DNA from: Lophium mytilinum
Lineage: Eukaryota; Ascomycota; Dothideomycetes; Mytilinidiales; Mytilinidiaceae
NCBI GenBank assembly: GCA_010093605.1
Contig: MU004192.1
Coordinates: 571,774 to 635,773, forward strand
Direction of reading: 5' to 3'
Length of the DNA: 64,000 nucleotides
This document shows positions 53,694-63,926 of the stretch, piece after piece (the first letter of the stretch is position 1; every line of letters starts with the position of its first letter). A program made the translations under genes and the position numbers. Under the pieces are notes generated by a model that worked only from the letters and a program-made list of their open reading frames with translations, was not told the origin of the DNA and did not search any database.

Positions 53694-54916
53694 AGAAGAA
53701 TTGCTAGCTCGAGATGGCGGACGCCAAATTAGACCGAAACGATAATTTGCATGCATGCTAGCATAGTTCCCGGGCTTAGTCGATGAGTGAATGCACATTA
53801 CGAAGAGCAGTAGGGGGCCTTATTTTTATAGACCATCACGTGACAGTCACGTGCACGTAAAACCGAGAGAATTCCACCTATTTAAACCTCTTCCACCGTC
53901 AACTTCTCACGCTCCGTAGATCCTCTTAATTCTATTAGACACCATTCATAGATTGAGAAGGTGTGCAGCTGAATGATGATGATTCGAATCCATCACGTGT
54001 TGGAAGAGTTCAGTGTTGTGTGCTCTCTAAGCTGTAGTAGTGAACGGCACCGCAGCGATCGGAGAGACACATCTTGCTAGCCATGGTCGAATGCGCGAGC
54101 GGTGACGTAGTGAAAATACATTAAAGCAGGGCCTGAGCGTTTGCTGATAGTATATGTTTAAGAAAATTACCTGGCATCCTCAAGTTACAGCGGTGTGGTG
54201 CCCCGGCGAAGTCTTCTAATCTCATCGGGGTGCTCTTGCCTTGCCATCACCGGGGTGGATGTAACCCATGTTTTTTTTTTGCTATCTTGAGTTCGAATCT
54301 CGCATGTGCCAACTTACCCTTTTTCTTATTTTGCATCTTTTATTCTGTATGGCTGTCGGCTCTACCATCGACTCTTTACCGCCTAACACAAGTTGGGCAT
54401 TGGGCAGGGGCTCTTCTCCGAGCAAGCTTTGGAATAATGCTGCTTTCGCTTGTGTTGTCCCGTCTGTGTTTGATTCACACCTTTGGGGCTGAAGGTTATT
54501 GTCGTCGTTACATCGTGAGCAGGGTCGAGCTTTACTATTGATAGAGAAAATAGACCTGGATGATGATGAGCAGGATCCGTAAAGTGCTAAGGGGTTCAAC
54601 GAGCTCTTTGATATGCAGCCATCAGCAGGAACGATAAGAGGAGAATGTCTTTAGCTAGCAGCCATTGCGAAGGTTTAGAGCGTTGATGGAGTACATACAA
54701 ACACCTCAACGATGAAAAGCTATGCGAACTAGAAAGTTTAAAAAGTTGAAATGTCGTGATATTGGCGCCCTCTGCTAAACAGAAGAAAAACTACGCTTAC
54801 CAACTACTAAGAACCTCAGTGAATGCAAGCCAGCCAGTAATGACCTGCTTTCAAGGGGTTGAGCCATGACTAGACTCTTATATGGCTGAACAACGAATGC
54901 ACCGCTCATACTAACG
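53694..54916. other. 1.2-kb intergenic, no gene found
   Basis: Both flanking genes end into it (aldolase plus, SER2 minus), so it should need no promoter, yet it holds a CACGTG pair and a TATA-like ctatttaaa. A T10 run at 54270-54279 is followed by a tRNA T-arm-like gagttcgaatctc (54289-54301). No complete tRNA fold, coding frame or repeat is supported. An unannotated non-coding transcript is possible. Confidence 0.5.
53837..53853. promoter_or_regulatory. Pair of CACGTG E-boxes
   Basis: CACGTG at 53837-53842 and 53848-53853 are 11 bp apart start to start, about one helical turn. A TATA-like ctatttaaac follows at 53878. Such E-boxes are bound by bHLH factors (Cbf1/Pho4-type) in fungi. No gene start is recognised just downstream. 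Confidence 0.5.
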
Positions 54917-56101
54917 CTACCGAAGCAAAACTTCCTGCTCTTCTTTCGAAATACCTAGCAAATATAATATATCAAGCAGGCTTTGCGAGTTGAGTCTTGC
55001 TGGCGCCTCCATTTGCACTCTCGCCTTCGCATTGAAGGCAACTCCCAGTCCTGCTACACTCATCATAGGTAGGTCGTTTGCGCCGTCACCAACAACCAGA
55101 ACCTGGTCTAATAACACTCCCTCTTTCATTGCGATATCCAGCACGTGTTGCCTCTTCTTCTCCGCATGCACGATTTCTCCGGTCAATTCGCCCGTCAGCG
55201 TTTTCCCGTCCTCACTCACAACAAGATTGTTCGCATAGAAGTAGTCCAACCCCAACGATCCCGCCAACCAGCCCGTCATTGGCGTAAACCCACCACTCAG
55301 CACCACCGTCTTGTACCCCAACCGCTTCAACGCGCGTACAAGCTCCCCACTCCGACAATTCAGCGTTATCCGCGGCTTCAGTGTTTCCCAAACCGTACTC
55401 GGGACCCCCTTAAGCAGCGCACAACGCTTCCTCAACGACGCCTCAAAGTCCAGCTCGCCATTCATAGCCGCAGCTGTGATCGCAGACACCTGGTCCTCTA
55501 CACCCAGCTCCCGCGCTATCTCGTCAATGACCTCCTGCGCAATGAGCGTGGAGTCCATATCAAAGACAGCCAGTCGCTTGTGCCGCCGGTACACGCTATT
55601 ATACTGAAACACAGCCTCGACGTTCCATTCGCGCTCGAACCGCGACACCACCTCGTCGTTGCGCAGGGCATCCAGCGTCAGGAACGAGGACGGAGGCAGC
55701 GCGAACGTGATTTCCATTACCCGGCAGCCTTTTGAGCCGGGGGCGGGCGCATCGAGGCTCCGTGTCTGCACAGAGTTCTCTTGAAAGCCGGGCATCAGCT
55801 TGCCGAGAGTGGCGAGGAAGTCTGTGAGGCAAGACTGCGAGATGTAGGAGCCATAGAGGTGGTCGAGTGGGCTGGGGCCCGGTGTCGGGGGCTCGAGGGG
55901 GTAGGAGGAGAGGTTCTCCGTTGGGATAGCACCGTCGGTCAAGTGGTGGAGAGTCGTGGGTGGGAGGGCGTCTCGTGGGCTGTGGGAGGTGGAATCGGCA
56001 TGGGCGTGGGCGTGCTGCGGGGTTGCAGATTTGTAGAAGATTGTCGCGACTATGGAGGCGGAGGGAGAGCTGACGGGTGACGAGAGGTTGGAGTGGGCCA
56101 T
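54917..56101 (-). CDS. SER2: Phosphoserine phosphatase (serine biosynthesis)
   Basis: Single exon, 394 aa. HAD-family enzyme making L-serine from phosphoserine, the last step of the phosphorylated pathway. Motif I is FDMDSTLIAQEVIDEIA (catalytic Asp about residue 182), followed by FEASLRKRCALLKG, motif II VVLSGGFTPM, the Lys of motif III in AEKKRQHV, and motif IV VVGDGANDLPMM. The N-terminal ~170 residues, of which about 80 are Ser/Pro/His-rich and disordered, exceed bacterial SerB and include an ACT-like remnant (CRVMEITFALPP). The length is usual for filamentous fungi. Cytosolic. Confidence 0.95.
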   Translation of the reverse strand: MAHSNLSSPVSSPSASIVATIFYKSATPQHAHAHADSTSHSPRDALPPTTLHHLTDGAIPTENLSSYPLEPPTPGPSPLDHLYGSYISQSCLTDFLATLGKLMPGFQENSVQTRSLDAPAPGSKGCRVMEITFALPPSSFLTLDALRNDEVVSRFEREWNVEAVFQYNSVYRRHKRLAVFDMDSTLIAQEVIDEIARELGVEDQVSAITAAAMNGELDFEASLRKRCALLKGVPSTVWETLKPRITLNCRSGELVRALKRLGYKTVVLSGGFTPMTGWLAGSLGLDYFYANNLVVSEDGKTLTGELTGEIVHAEKKRQHVLDIAMKEGVLLDQVLVVGDGANDLPMMSVAGLGVAFNAKARVQMEAPARLNSQSLLDILYLLGISKEEQEVLLR

Positions 56102-57036
56102 ATCTGCGTGGGCGGAGGCTGAGGACCTATTTCAGTGTATATCGAAGCTCAATTGATCGAAGGACGTCCGAATAGCGCCGCGGGGTGTCAGGGAGGATAG
56201 AAAATTTTGTGGGGCATGGTGTTGAGTTTCCGCTAAGGCGCGCCAAGGCTGCCAGCATTAACTGCACGGCTGGCATGGCTCCAGAAGATGTTCGACCCGC
56301 CGGCGTTCATTGTCGAGGCACACAATCTCTGTAGACGCTTACCTGTCACTGCTTGGGTTGCTCTGGCACAGCATTATGATTTGTGGTACGACAATTTTGG
56401 CGAAGCTGAGAGCTCCATGGGCCACCCCAGACTGCCACTACATAGTATACAGCCTAGGAACGGAGCCTGGATTTAGGTCAGACCACTGGGCAGTTTGGAG
56501 AAGGGCTCAAAACACGCGCCACACTACCAGCCACTGGATACCCCGGCCTACCACAGTACAGCAGGTAAACAGTGGCTGGTACCTGCAGCTACTCCGCCTT
56601 GCCGAAATCATAACATCCCGATTCACTTCGCTGACTTTGCCATTGACGCTGACCGGGAGTTCATCTCGAGACAGAATATGGCCATGTACTCAAATACATC
56701 AACAGGTGAGATTTTGCAGAAATGCATCTTAACCGATGATGTAGAGGGTTAATGCTGGAAATTACGATGACCGCCAGGCATGGCGCTCCACAAGCGCGTT
56801 CCTCCGTGCCTCTTTACTTTTCACCACCTGGGATGAAACACACCCATGTGGGGCTGGCGACGGCACATGTAGTCAAGCTTTCCTCGCGTCTTGGTGCACC
56901 GCCCCTCTTCCTTCAACCTCCTAACCATTGCGGTGGACTCGTTCGCTACCATCGTCTCCTCCACCCCTTAAGACGACGCGTCCACCCTCAATCCCTCTGA
57001 TCATTCACGCGGCGCCACCTCCGACCCTTCGGCATT
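56102..57036. other. Divergent spacer
   Basis: This lies between SER2 (minus) and the MARVEL gene (plus). The frame at 56288-56752 is open apart from one TAG near 56474 but shows no domain; it is discussed separately. CT/CA-rich leader sequence precedes 57037. Confidence 0.5.
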
Positions 57037-57862
57037 ATGGCCCCTGCGCAGACAACATCATGGAAGAAGACCGTTCTGATCCCGTTCTGGGCGGTTCGCA
57101 TCTTCCTGATGACTTTCATCATCGGAGCCTACGCCTGGGCTCTTGCTGTTATTCGGTCCAGGCACGACATTGAGAACGTTTCTTTAGGCGTCATGATCCT
57201 CTTCATGCTCTTGCTGGTTATCTGCTTGCTCCTGGACATCCTGGCAATTGTCATGTTTGGTAGAAACACCTTGAAACCCGGGGTCTTCCTTCTCTTCAAC
57301 GTCATTCAAACCACCTTCTGGACCGTCATCCTCGTCCTTGATATCGTAGCCCTTGCTCGACCAGGCGTCAATCGCGTAGGCATCCTCGGTAGCGCCATTG
57401 TCTTGTGAGTACCCTATACAATTCCAATTTATATAACCCTCGTGAGCATATCTAACGCCTACCAGCCTCTCATTCCTCGGTCTCCTCATCTACGCGCTGG
57501 TCATATTCGTCAGAGACAGGAAGAACCGCAAGCGAGGCCACGGCGAAAGCACGACTGCCAATCCTGCAAGTGTGCCCTTGGTGCAGGCGCAACCGCAACA
57601 GTACGGTTATACTCAACCGTTACAATACAATCCTACGACGGTTCCTGAGCCTTCACGATACCATCACCCGGAACCCGAGATGATGCCAGCCCCACAATAC
57701 AAATCATCTTATCCAACAACGGCCGTCGAGCTCCCTGTAGGATCGGGGGAGTCCGCCGAGTATTACTCAGGCGCTCCAGCCAGGGCTGCGCATGGTCCTC
57801 CAGCTGTCAATCCGTTCTCCGATCCTCAAGCTCCGCCGCCAGCTAAGAATCCTTTCGAGTGA
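57037..57862 (+). CDS. MARVEL-type four-helix membrane protein
   Basis: Exons 57037-57404 and 57466-57862, phase 2, 254 aa. Four hydrophobic segments: PFWAVRIFLMTFIIGAYAWA, LGVMILFMLLLVICLLLDIL, VFLLFNVIQTTFWTVILVLD and, across the intron, GSAIVLFLSFLGLLIYALVI. The W-A-V-R-I start of helix 1 fits fungal MARVEL proteins, which sit in plasma-membrane or vesicle domains. A basic stretch (RDRKNRKRG) and a long Pro/Tyr/Gln-rich cytosolic tail ending in NPFE with an NPF-type endocytic motif complete the protein. The NPF motifs (VNPFSDP, KNPFE) may bind EH-domain proteins. Confidence 0.8.
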
Positions 57863-58697
57863 TTGCAGCACGGCAGTGATACGTGCGGTCTCGGGACCGC
57901 ATAGTGGAAGCGATACGATGCCGCTCCTGTCCATGTACAATACCAATGAAATGGGAAAGCGGCGTATGGGGTTCAGGGAATTGATGCATTATACCTCCGA
58001 GCTGGGAACAAGGCAAGAACATTTAGATTCGGGCACGAGACGGTTCAGTTTGCGAGGCTCAAGGGCTCTATACAACAGCTGATATCGAATCGGAATCATG
58101 GAAGGCCCTGTTAAACTAGAGAAACAATTCACGGATTTCTAGAGCAACCTTTTCTTTCCTTGCCTGGTATGTGAATATCGTTCGTCTGTGAAAGTTTGGA
58201 CAAGCACTCCTCTCCAACATCTGGCCAGCGCTGATCACTTCGGCGGCGTAGGCTTGCACTTCCGCGAGACTGATTTCAGCCCTATGCGTGTGAAAAGGAT
58301 GGGTACTCACCCATATAGTCACGTGCATTTACTCGCTTAACCTGCTCGCTTAGTCCTGCTAGCGGCTACGCTAGTAGTAAACATATAAATAGTATTCACT
58401 TGTCTTGCCTGTCCTATAGACTCGACACTCTTTCATTTCAACTACAGCCAGACTTGCCTTTCCAAGTAATCACATTTCCAGATAAATGCCACTCCACTTG
58501 TCGTGGTACCCTTAGATTCGTTGTGTTGGGTCGATCCGACGAGCGATGAATTTATTGATACAAAAGGGGGCAGTCATTGCTTGTGCGTTATCATGATACC
58601 GTTTCGGTCGCCATTTGTGGGTACTTGTGAAGTTGTAGAGACTGTTATGCTGGTAGGTGAAGATCTGGTAAATCAACTCGTCCTTCCTTTCTCACAT
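57863..58697. other. Convergent spacer
   Basis: This lies between the MARVEL gene (plus) and the PRISE-like gene (minus). Frames at 57792-58082 and 58503-58892 plus have no motif or are antisense. Nothing else is noticed. Confidence 0.5.
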
Positions 58698-60159
58698 TCA
58701 ACCTTTCGGCACCGGTGGTATCATCTTCAGCTCCGCAAACTCATCCAACACCTTCCGAATCGACTCGGTGGTATCAACCGTGCCGAACCATCCCAGCTTC
58801 CGGCTCTTGTCCATGCTATCACACAGAAAACATCAGTAAAACTCGTCCGTAAAAAGCAAAGAAGTAAGGAAAACGCCAACACACACCTATAATCCGTCTC
58901 CACGCCCCCCAACGCCCCCTCCGTAAACACAAACAACCTCTCCACATCCCACAACTCTCCCCTCGCCAACCCAAACTCTCTCGCCACCTCCCCCCACGCC
59001 CTCCCCACCCTCTCCGTCTTCGCCCACGCCGTCAACCCCACCCTCCTCTCCTCCCACGCCGCCCCATCCCCCGGCCCCAGCACCGGAATCCCATACCACT
59101 CTCCCAACCGCTCCCACAACCGCCCCCACGTGAACGCACTCCCATCACACGCATTAAACTTCTCCCCCGCCGCCAGCTCATCCGGCAACAGCGCCGCCCA
59201 CTCCGCCATGTACGCGTTCAGCATGGCTGAGCTCTGGGACTGCGTTGCGCGCCACCCCACCGCGGAGCCGGGGTAGACGAGGGGCTCGGCGAGGTGGGCG
59301 CACACGGCGGCGTAGATGCCGAGGGGGAGGATGACGTTCATGGCAGCGTCGGGCACGGCGCCGGGGATGTAGGAGGGCATCGTGATGGTGTAGGAGGTGC
59401 ACACACCGGCGCAGAAGGCGCGGAGGTAGTCTTCTTGCGTGTAGTAGAAGTTGGGCTCGAGGAGGATGCGGGGGTCGGATTCGCGTTGGGGTTTGGGGGT
59501 TTGGGGGAGGAGGTGGGCGCTAGGGGTGGTTAGTTGGGATTAGAAAGAAAGGGGATGGGATGAAAGGGGGGGTGGTACGGACCCGTAGTTCTTGGCGCCG
59601 GTTTGGAGGAGGATGCGTTTGGGCGTGATGGAGGCGAGGGGGAGGGAGTCGCAGAAGTTGGAGAGGAGGGCGGCTGCGTTGGTTACATCAGCTTGTCTCC
59701 ATCCAGCTGTCTAAGGCCTTCATACTGTTTACTTTGCACATTTCTTCCGCGTCAGACCAGAGTCTCTGCCCTGGTTTCGGTTCTACCTGGATGTATGCAA
59801 AAAAGAACACATAGTCGCTGTTCCCATCATCAGCAGTACCCTGGGACACATACGCAAATGTCTACAAACGCTTTAACGCCCTTCGCTTTAAGAGCTTCTG
59901 CAATTTCCTCCGGTTTCTTCAAGAGGTCAAGCGCTATATGTTCAGCATTGCTTGGAAGGCCTCCCGGAATCGCGGGAGGTCGTCGCGACAAGCAGTATAT
60001 CTTAGTCCACCTATCTGGGTCCTGGGCTAAGACGCGGAGCATGTGGTAGCCAGAGATCCCATTGGCGCCAGTTATAATAGCAGTGAGGCCTTTAAGCTCT
60101 TTCGGGTAGACTGGGAGGCCGTGGTAGATGCCGCGGGATTGAACTTGATGGATGGGCAT
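58698..60159 (-). CDS. NAD(P)-dependent reductase of the PRISE/epimerase-like type
   Basis: Exons (minus) 60159-59870, 59817-59726, 59673-59583, 59519-58887 and 58815-58698; phases consistent, 407 aa. The Rossmann motif is AIITGANGISGYHML, with YCLSRRPPAI (NADP-type Arg pair). DYVFFFAYIQ, LLQTGAKNYG and NFYYTQEDYL are typical of the PRISE (progesterone 5-beta-reductase/iridoid synthase-like) SDR group, where Tyr in the last motif is catalytic. The C-terminus (GWFGTVDTTESIRKVLDEF) is complete. The first donor (gtttgt) is non-optimal but needed for phase. Fungal members reduce enones or act in secondary metabolism; the substrate here is unknown. Codon usage is strongly C-ending at the 5' part and G-ending at the 3' part. 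Confidence 0.87.
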
Positions 60160-60732
60160 TCTTGGGGTGTATTGAGGGATTTGAAGAGGAGAGATAGACT
60201 GAACGGGGATTGCTTAAGTACGTATTATGGAGTGGGTACCCGAGGTCGCGTTGTTGAATGAGACGCCAGTATCGAGTAGGAATTGGGATGTACCTTGCAG
60301 CATAAATATTAACCTGCGCAATATGACGTTTGTAAGGAGGGATACTGAAGCGGGGATATGAGTTCCGCGGGCCAGTATTGCAAGGCGAAGTGTTGTTCAG
60401 ATATCCTAGAATATTCTGATGGTAGGCCCCAAATCTGCTTTACAGCGGCATTCTAAAGATTATAAACAAATTGCTCAATTTATCGAAACGGGAAACCATC
60501 ATAAGTGTGGTCACTTGTGGAACATCACGTGACCATGCCACTCTACCTGTGTCTAGGATATTCTAGCTCTAGAAAGCGTAAGATTCTCTTTCTATTATTA
60601 CTATCTATAGAATTTTCTCTATCTTGTTCTGGCTAGATTTTGTCCACCTGCATCCATTAGATTCCTGGATGTTAGTGTAATAATTTTCCACTTCTGCTCC
60701 CAATTAGCCAATCAGCATCAACTGGCTTCACC
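60160..60732. other. Intergenic upstream of reductase and tRNA
   Basis: AT-rich, with TA-rich short repeats (ctatag, ctagctctag) at 60540-60620. A CACGTGA box occurs near 60524. No gene is seen. Confidence 0.5.
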
Positions 60733-60818
60733 GCTTCTATAGCTCAGTTGGTAGAGCGCGGCACTAGTATCTTCTTACTGTCATGCCGAGGTCCACGGTT
60801 CAAATCCGTGTGGAAGCA
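60733..60818 (+). tRNA. tRNA-Thr (anticodon AGT) with 13-nt intron
   Basis: A full cloverleaf can be drawn: acceptor GCTTCTA/TGGAAGC, D-arm GCTC...GAGC around AGTTGGTA, anticodon stem CGGCA/TGCCG, T-arm CACGG-TTCAAAT-CCGTG, discriminator A. The anticodon loop reads CT-AGT-A then 13 extra bases (tcttcttactgtc) before A38, the usual intron position. A- and B-box promoters are internal and a TTTT terminator follows at 60823. The sequence opening GCTTCTATAGCTCAGTTGGT fits eukaryotic tRNA-Thr(AGU). Confidence 0.95.
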
Positions 60819-61024
60819 ATTCCTTTTGCTTGTAGCATCTGCGGGGAGTTATACTTTTGACGATATGTGGTTGTGGCTGTGGGAGTTCGGCCAACCCCTT
60901 ACTTTTTTGGTGGGTAGCTACGTTTGGTGAGCAGGTAATAGTGTAGGCAAGTAGACTTTGAAGACGTCAAATTTCATCCTCTTTGAAGCGGTATCGTTCC
61001 TTTTTCGCACAATACATCAGAGGT

Positions 61025-62386
61025 CTACTTCATGATCTCTTCATCCTTCTTCGGAGCCCCCAACGGCGGCGCCGTAGACACGTAATTCAACGGGCCTTGA
61101 TGCGCCGGAATCGGCCTTGGGCTCTCCACCCAATCGAAATATCCCATCCGCGACGCGAACGAAACCCCTTCAGGTCCGGTAACCATCTTGTTCGCGCCCG
61201 CCAGCATAGAATGCGGGAAGCCGATCTCGAACGGATACGCTGCACACAATCGTCAGTGAAACCCATTCTCAAACATCCCAGCACTAAGAAAGAGTTCAAC
61301 ATACCAGCCTCAATCTCGTCAATATCCTCTTTAGTCAACTGAAGCGCCAACGCTTCAATATTCCCCTTCAAGTGCTCCACCTTCCGCCCACCGCAGATCG
61401 GGAAGACATAGGGCGTTTTATGCATCACGTACGCCATCGCAACGCTCGTAATAACACTCCCCTTCCGCTTCGCCACCTTGTCCAACACCACGGCGACACT
61501 TTCCGCGTGTGTCTGCATCCCCGGCAGCTTCCTCCCGCCCTCGTTCACAACGCCCGGGAGCCTGAACGACCCCCCGCCGAGCGCGCCCCAGGGCGCGATG
61601 CCCATGCCTTCAGCAAGACACATAGGGATGATCTCGCGCTCGAAGTCGCGGGTCGCGGCGCTCCATTGGCCCTGGTAGACGGAGAACTGGCGCAGGCCGT
61701 GCTGGCGGGCATAGTCATTTGCTTTGACGACTAGCCAAGCCGGGGTGTCGGAGATGCCGAGGTAGAGCACTTTGCCCGCGACGACGAGGTTGTCGAGGGA
61801 CTTCATAAGTTCGGGGATCGAGGTGGAGTAGTCCCAGAGGTGGACGTAGTACTGGCTTCTCATCAGCATGCAGTCACGTGGGGTTCGCGGATGGGATGAG
61901 AAGGGAAGATATGAGGGCAGGCGGGGAGGGAGGGGATGGAGTTACCAAGTCAATATAGCTCGTCTTCAGCTTCCTCAAACTGGTCTCAACACATAGATGC
62001 ATCGCTTTCGAGTTGTTGCCACCGTAGTTCGAAGCAATCAACCCCTCCTTCTGCAAGCTGTGCGCAATAGTCCCCGTGTACTTGGTCGCAATCACCATCT
62101 CGTCCCGCGTCCCACGGGTCTCCATCCACTCCCCGATCCATTGCTCGCTCTCGCCGTACTGGTAGTTCACAGCCGTGTCGATGAAGTTGCCGCCCTGCTC
62201 GTAGAAGTAGTCCAGCATGGCGAAGGACGTTTCTTTGTTGCACTCGCCGAGGATATCCTTCCAGGCATCGCCAAAGTTCATTGCGCCCAGGCATATGGGG
62301 CTGACTTTGACGGCCGCGGTGGGCGCGAGCAGACGGTGTCGTCCGAGAAGGGACTTTGGGGCTGGAGGTGCGGGCATGAGAGCCAT
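61025..62386 (-). CDS. Aldo-keto reductase, aryl-alcohol dehydrogenase type
   Basis: Exons 62386-61946, 61851-61305 and 61239-61025; introns 94 and 65 bp, 400 aa. Catalytic tetrad: Asp and Tyr in FIDTAVNYQYGESE (about residues 70 and 75), Lys in VIATKYTG (102) and His in YYVHLWDYST (151). ICLGAMNFGDAW opens the barrel, and GKVLYLGISDTPAWLV and PICGGRKVEHLKGNIEAL are typical of the AKR9/AAD group, which includes yeast AAD proteins and NorB/StcV-like mycotoxin-cluster members. It reduces aromatic or short aldehydes with NADPH (family knowledge). No other pathway gene lies beside it, so a metabolite cluster is not supported. Confidence 0.93.
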
Positions 62387-63092
62387 GATGACTTGTTTCT
62401 AAGAATGTGTTGGGTGAGTTGGAGAGAGAGTGATAATTTGGTTGAGTTTGGTTGAGTTTGGTGGAGTGATCGAGGTCTCTTTGCCAGTTTTATAGAGATG
62501 TTGGAAATAAGTGACCTCACAATACCACGGCGTTATGCCCAGTAACTCCGCAAGGAGTTAGGTCGAACCTCGGGCTGGCGCCAGCAGAAGTATGTACAGA
62601 ACGGCGGAGTTCAACGATGCTTTGCAAGCGAAGTGTAACGCGGCCGGGCTTTAGATAAAACCCAGGTTGATCCCCCGCACACTGGTGATGTGTTTGGTCG
62701 ATGCACCTGCAAAAGTTACTCAGCTTCCTCGGGTCTCCGTGAATGATTGGCATGAATGAAGGTTAAGCGAACATACAGGTCTCTCAGATATAGGAGTTGA
62801 TAGGTAGAGAACTCTGACTCAATTGTGGTCTAAATGAAAGGCGTATAGCCATGTATATATATATGCAAATGCTTGCTGTAAATGAATATCATCAGCAAAA
62901 TCGTTAACACGAAGTCTCCTCGAGCAAAAACTCCGCCTGCCAGCGACCATCCAGCCGGGCATCCCCAGATTCGCTTCCTGCATAATCCAACAATGCAACG
63001 CCGTCCCAGTGCCTGTCAAGGCTATGAAGAGGAAAATTGTACATGGAAACAGTAGAGAAATGCTGCTCGGAATCGCAGTGACCAGCCCCAAA
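62387..63092. other. Intergenic
   Basis: This is upstream sequence of the aldo-keto reductase, with ttggttgagtttggttgagtttggtgg near 62437-62465, and the 3' flank of the next minus-strand gene. No gene is seen. Confidence 0.5.
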
Positions 63093-63926
63093 TTACCACG
63101 CGTCTCCAAAAATCTCCTTTGGACTTTGCACAATGTCGTTCTCTGTCGCGACCTTCTTGCCTTCAACCTTCTTGATCGCCTTGCGCTCCCTCTTGCCGAC
63201 CAGATGAGGCGTAATAGGTGTGATTGGCGTGAAAGGCATATAAGGACTGTATGGTGTAGCTGGCACACCTGTTCGGGGCGTCTGCAGAGACAGCTGGTCT
63301 CGCCTTCGGTCGACATAAGTGGTCTTCGTGGACGGTAAGGCGGCGGCTCCGTCGCCATAAGCGCGGAAGGGAAGCGCCCCTCCGCCTCCAGTAGCAGACT
63401 TCCCGGGCGATGATGTAGGCGCAGACCCAACGGCTGGTGGGTTGCTATAGGAGGAACCAGTGCGTTGCGGCGCTGGACGAGGCAGTGGTTGCACCTTGTC
63501 GAGACCTTCATAGGTGTAGTCTGCTTCAGGCGACGCGGGCGTAATTGGTGACATATCTGGAGGAGATGGTGGTGCAGGAGGATTGTAGAAGCGGGGTGAG
63601 AGGGGCGTGCGTGCCTCATCGTACATGTTTTCACCAGGGTACTTTTGGATGGGCCCGGAAATGCGCAGATTCTTCAGCCCGAGTCGCGATTTGCTGCTTG
63701 CGGAGCTCATAGACGGTGTTCGGTCCTTCTTTGACAACACGCTGCGTGGGCTCGCGGGAAGTGTTTTGGACGGACTTGATGGTGCGCGAGGTAGCGGCGC
63801 AGTCGCGGGAGGCTGGTGGAAATTCGGGGGGTAAATGGCTTTGACTGGACTTCGGGGACTGGTAGGGCTCGTAGGGTTGCTGTAGTTCGGCATGACGAGC
63901 CTCCCCTCTCCAGATGTATTGATCAT
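63093..63926 (-). CDS. Proline/serine-rich hypothetical protein, 5' end possibly beyond the window
   Basis: At least 277 residues in one exon, ending in VQSPKEIFGDAW. The start may be MPNYSNPTSPTSPRSP (63893), or the ATG at 63926, or an upstream exon outside the window. The sequence is largely disordered, with many SP/TP sites. A conserved-looking block PYSPYMPFTPITPITP lies near the C-terminus, followed by a basic stretch (GKRERKAIKKVEGKKV). I recall similar YMPFTP blocks in uncharacterised filamentous-fungal proteins but no function. Probable phosphoprotein; no signal peptide or membrane helix. Confidence 0.65.
   Translation of the reverse strand: MINTSGEGRLVMPNYSNPTSPTSPRSPVKAIYPPNFHQPPATAPLPRAPSSPSKTLPASPRSVLSKKDRTPSMSSASSKSRLGLKNLRISGPIQKYPGENMYDEARTPLSPRFYNPPAPPSPPDMSPITPASPEADYTYEGLDKVQPLPRPAPQRTGSSYSNPPAVGSAPTSSPGKSATGGGGALPFRAYGDGAAALPSTKTTYVDRRRDQLSLQTPRTGVPATPYSPYMPFTPITPITPHLVGKRERKAIKKVEGKKVATENDIVQSPKEIFGDAW

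Noticed and set aside
54230-54541. Two overlapping plus-strand ORFs and a tRNA-like T-arm
   Set aside because: ORFs contain the T10 run product and no motif. The T-arm lacks a matching acceptor strand (no gcacatg upstream) and anticodon arm.
58698-62386. Possible secondary-metabolite cluster (PRISE-like reductase plus aldo-keto reductase)
   Set aside because: No polyketide synthase, NRPS, terpene synthase, P450 or pathway regulator lies in the window; two oxidoreductases are not enough.
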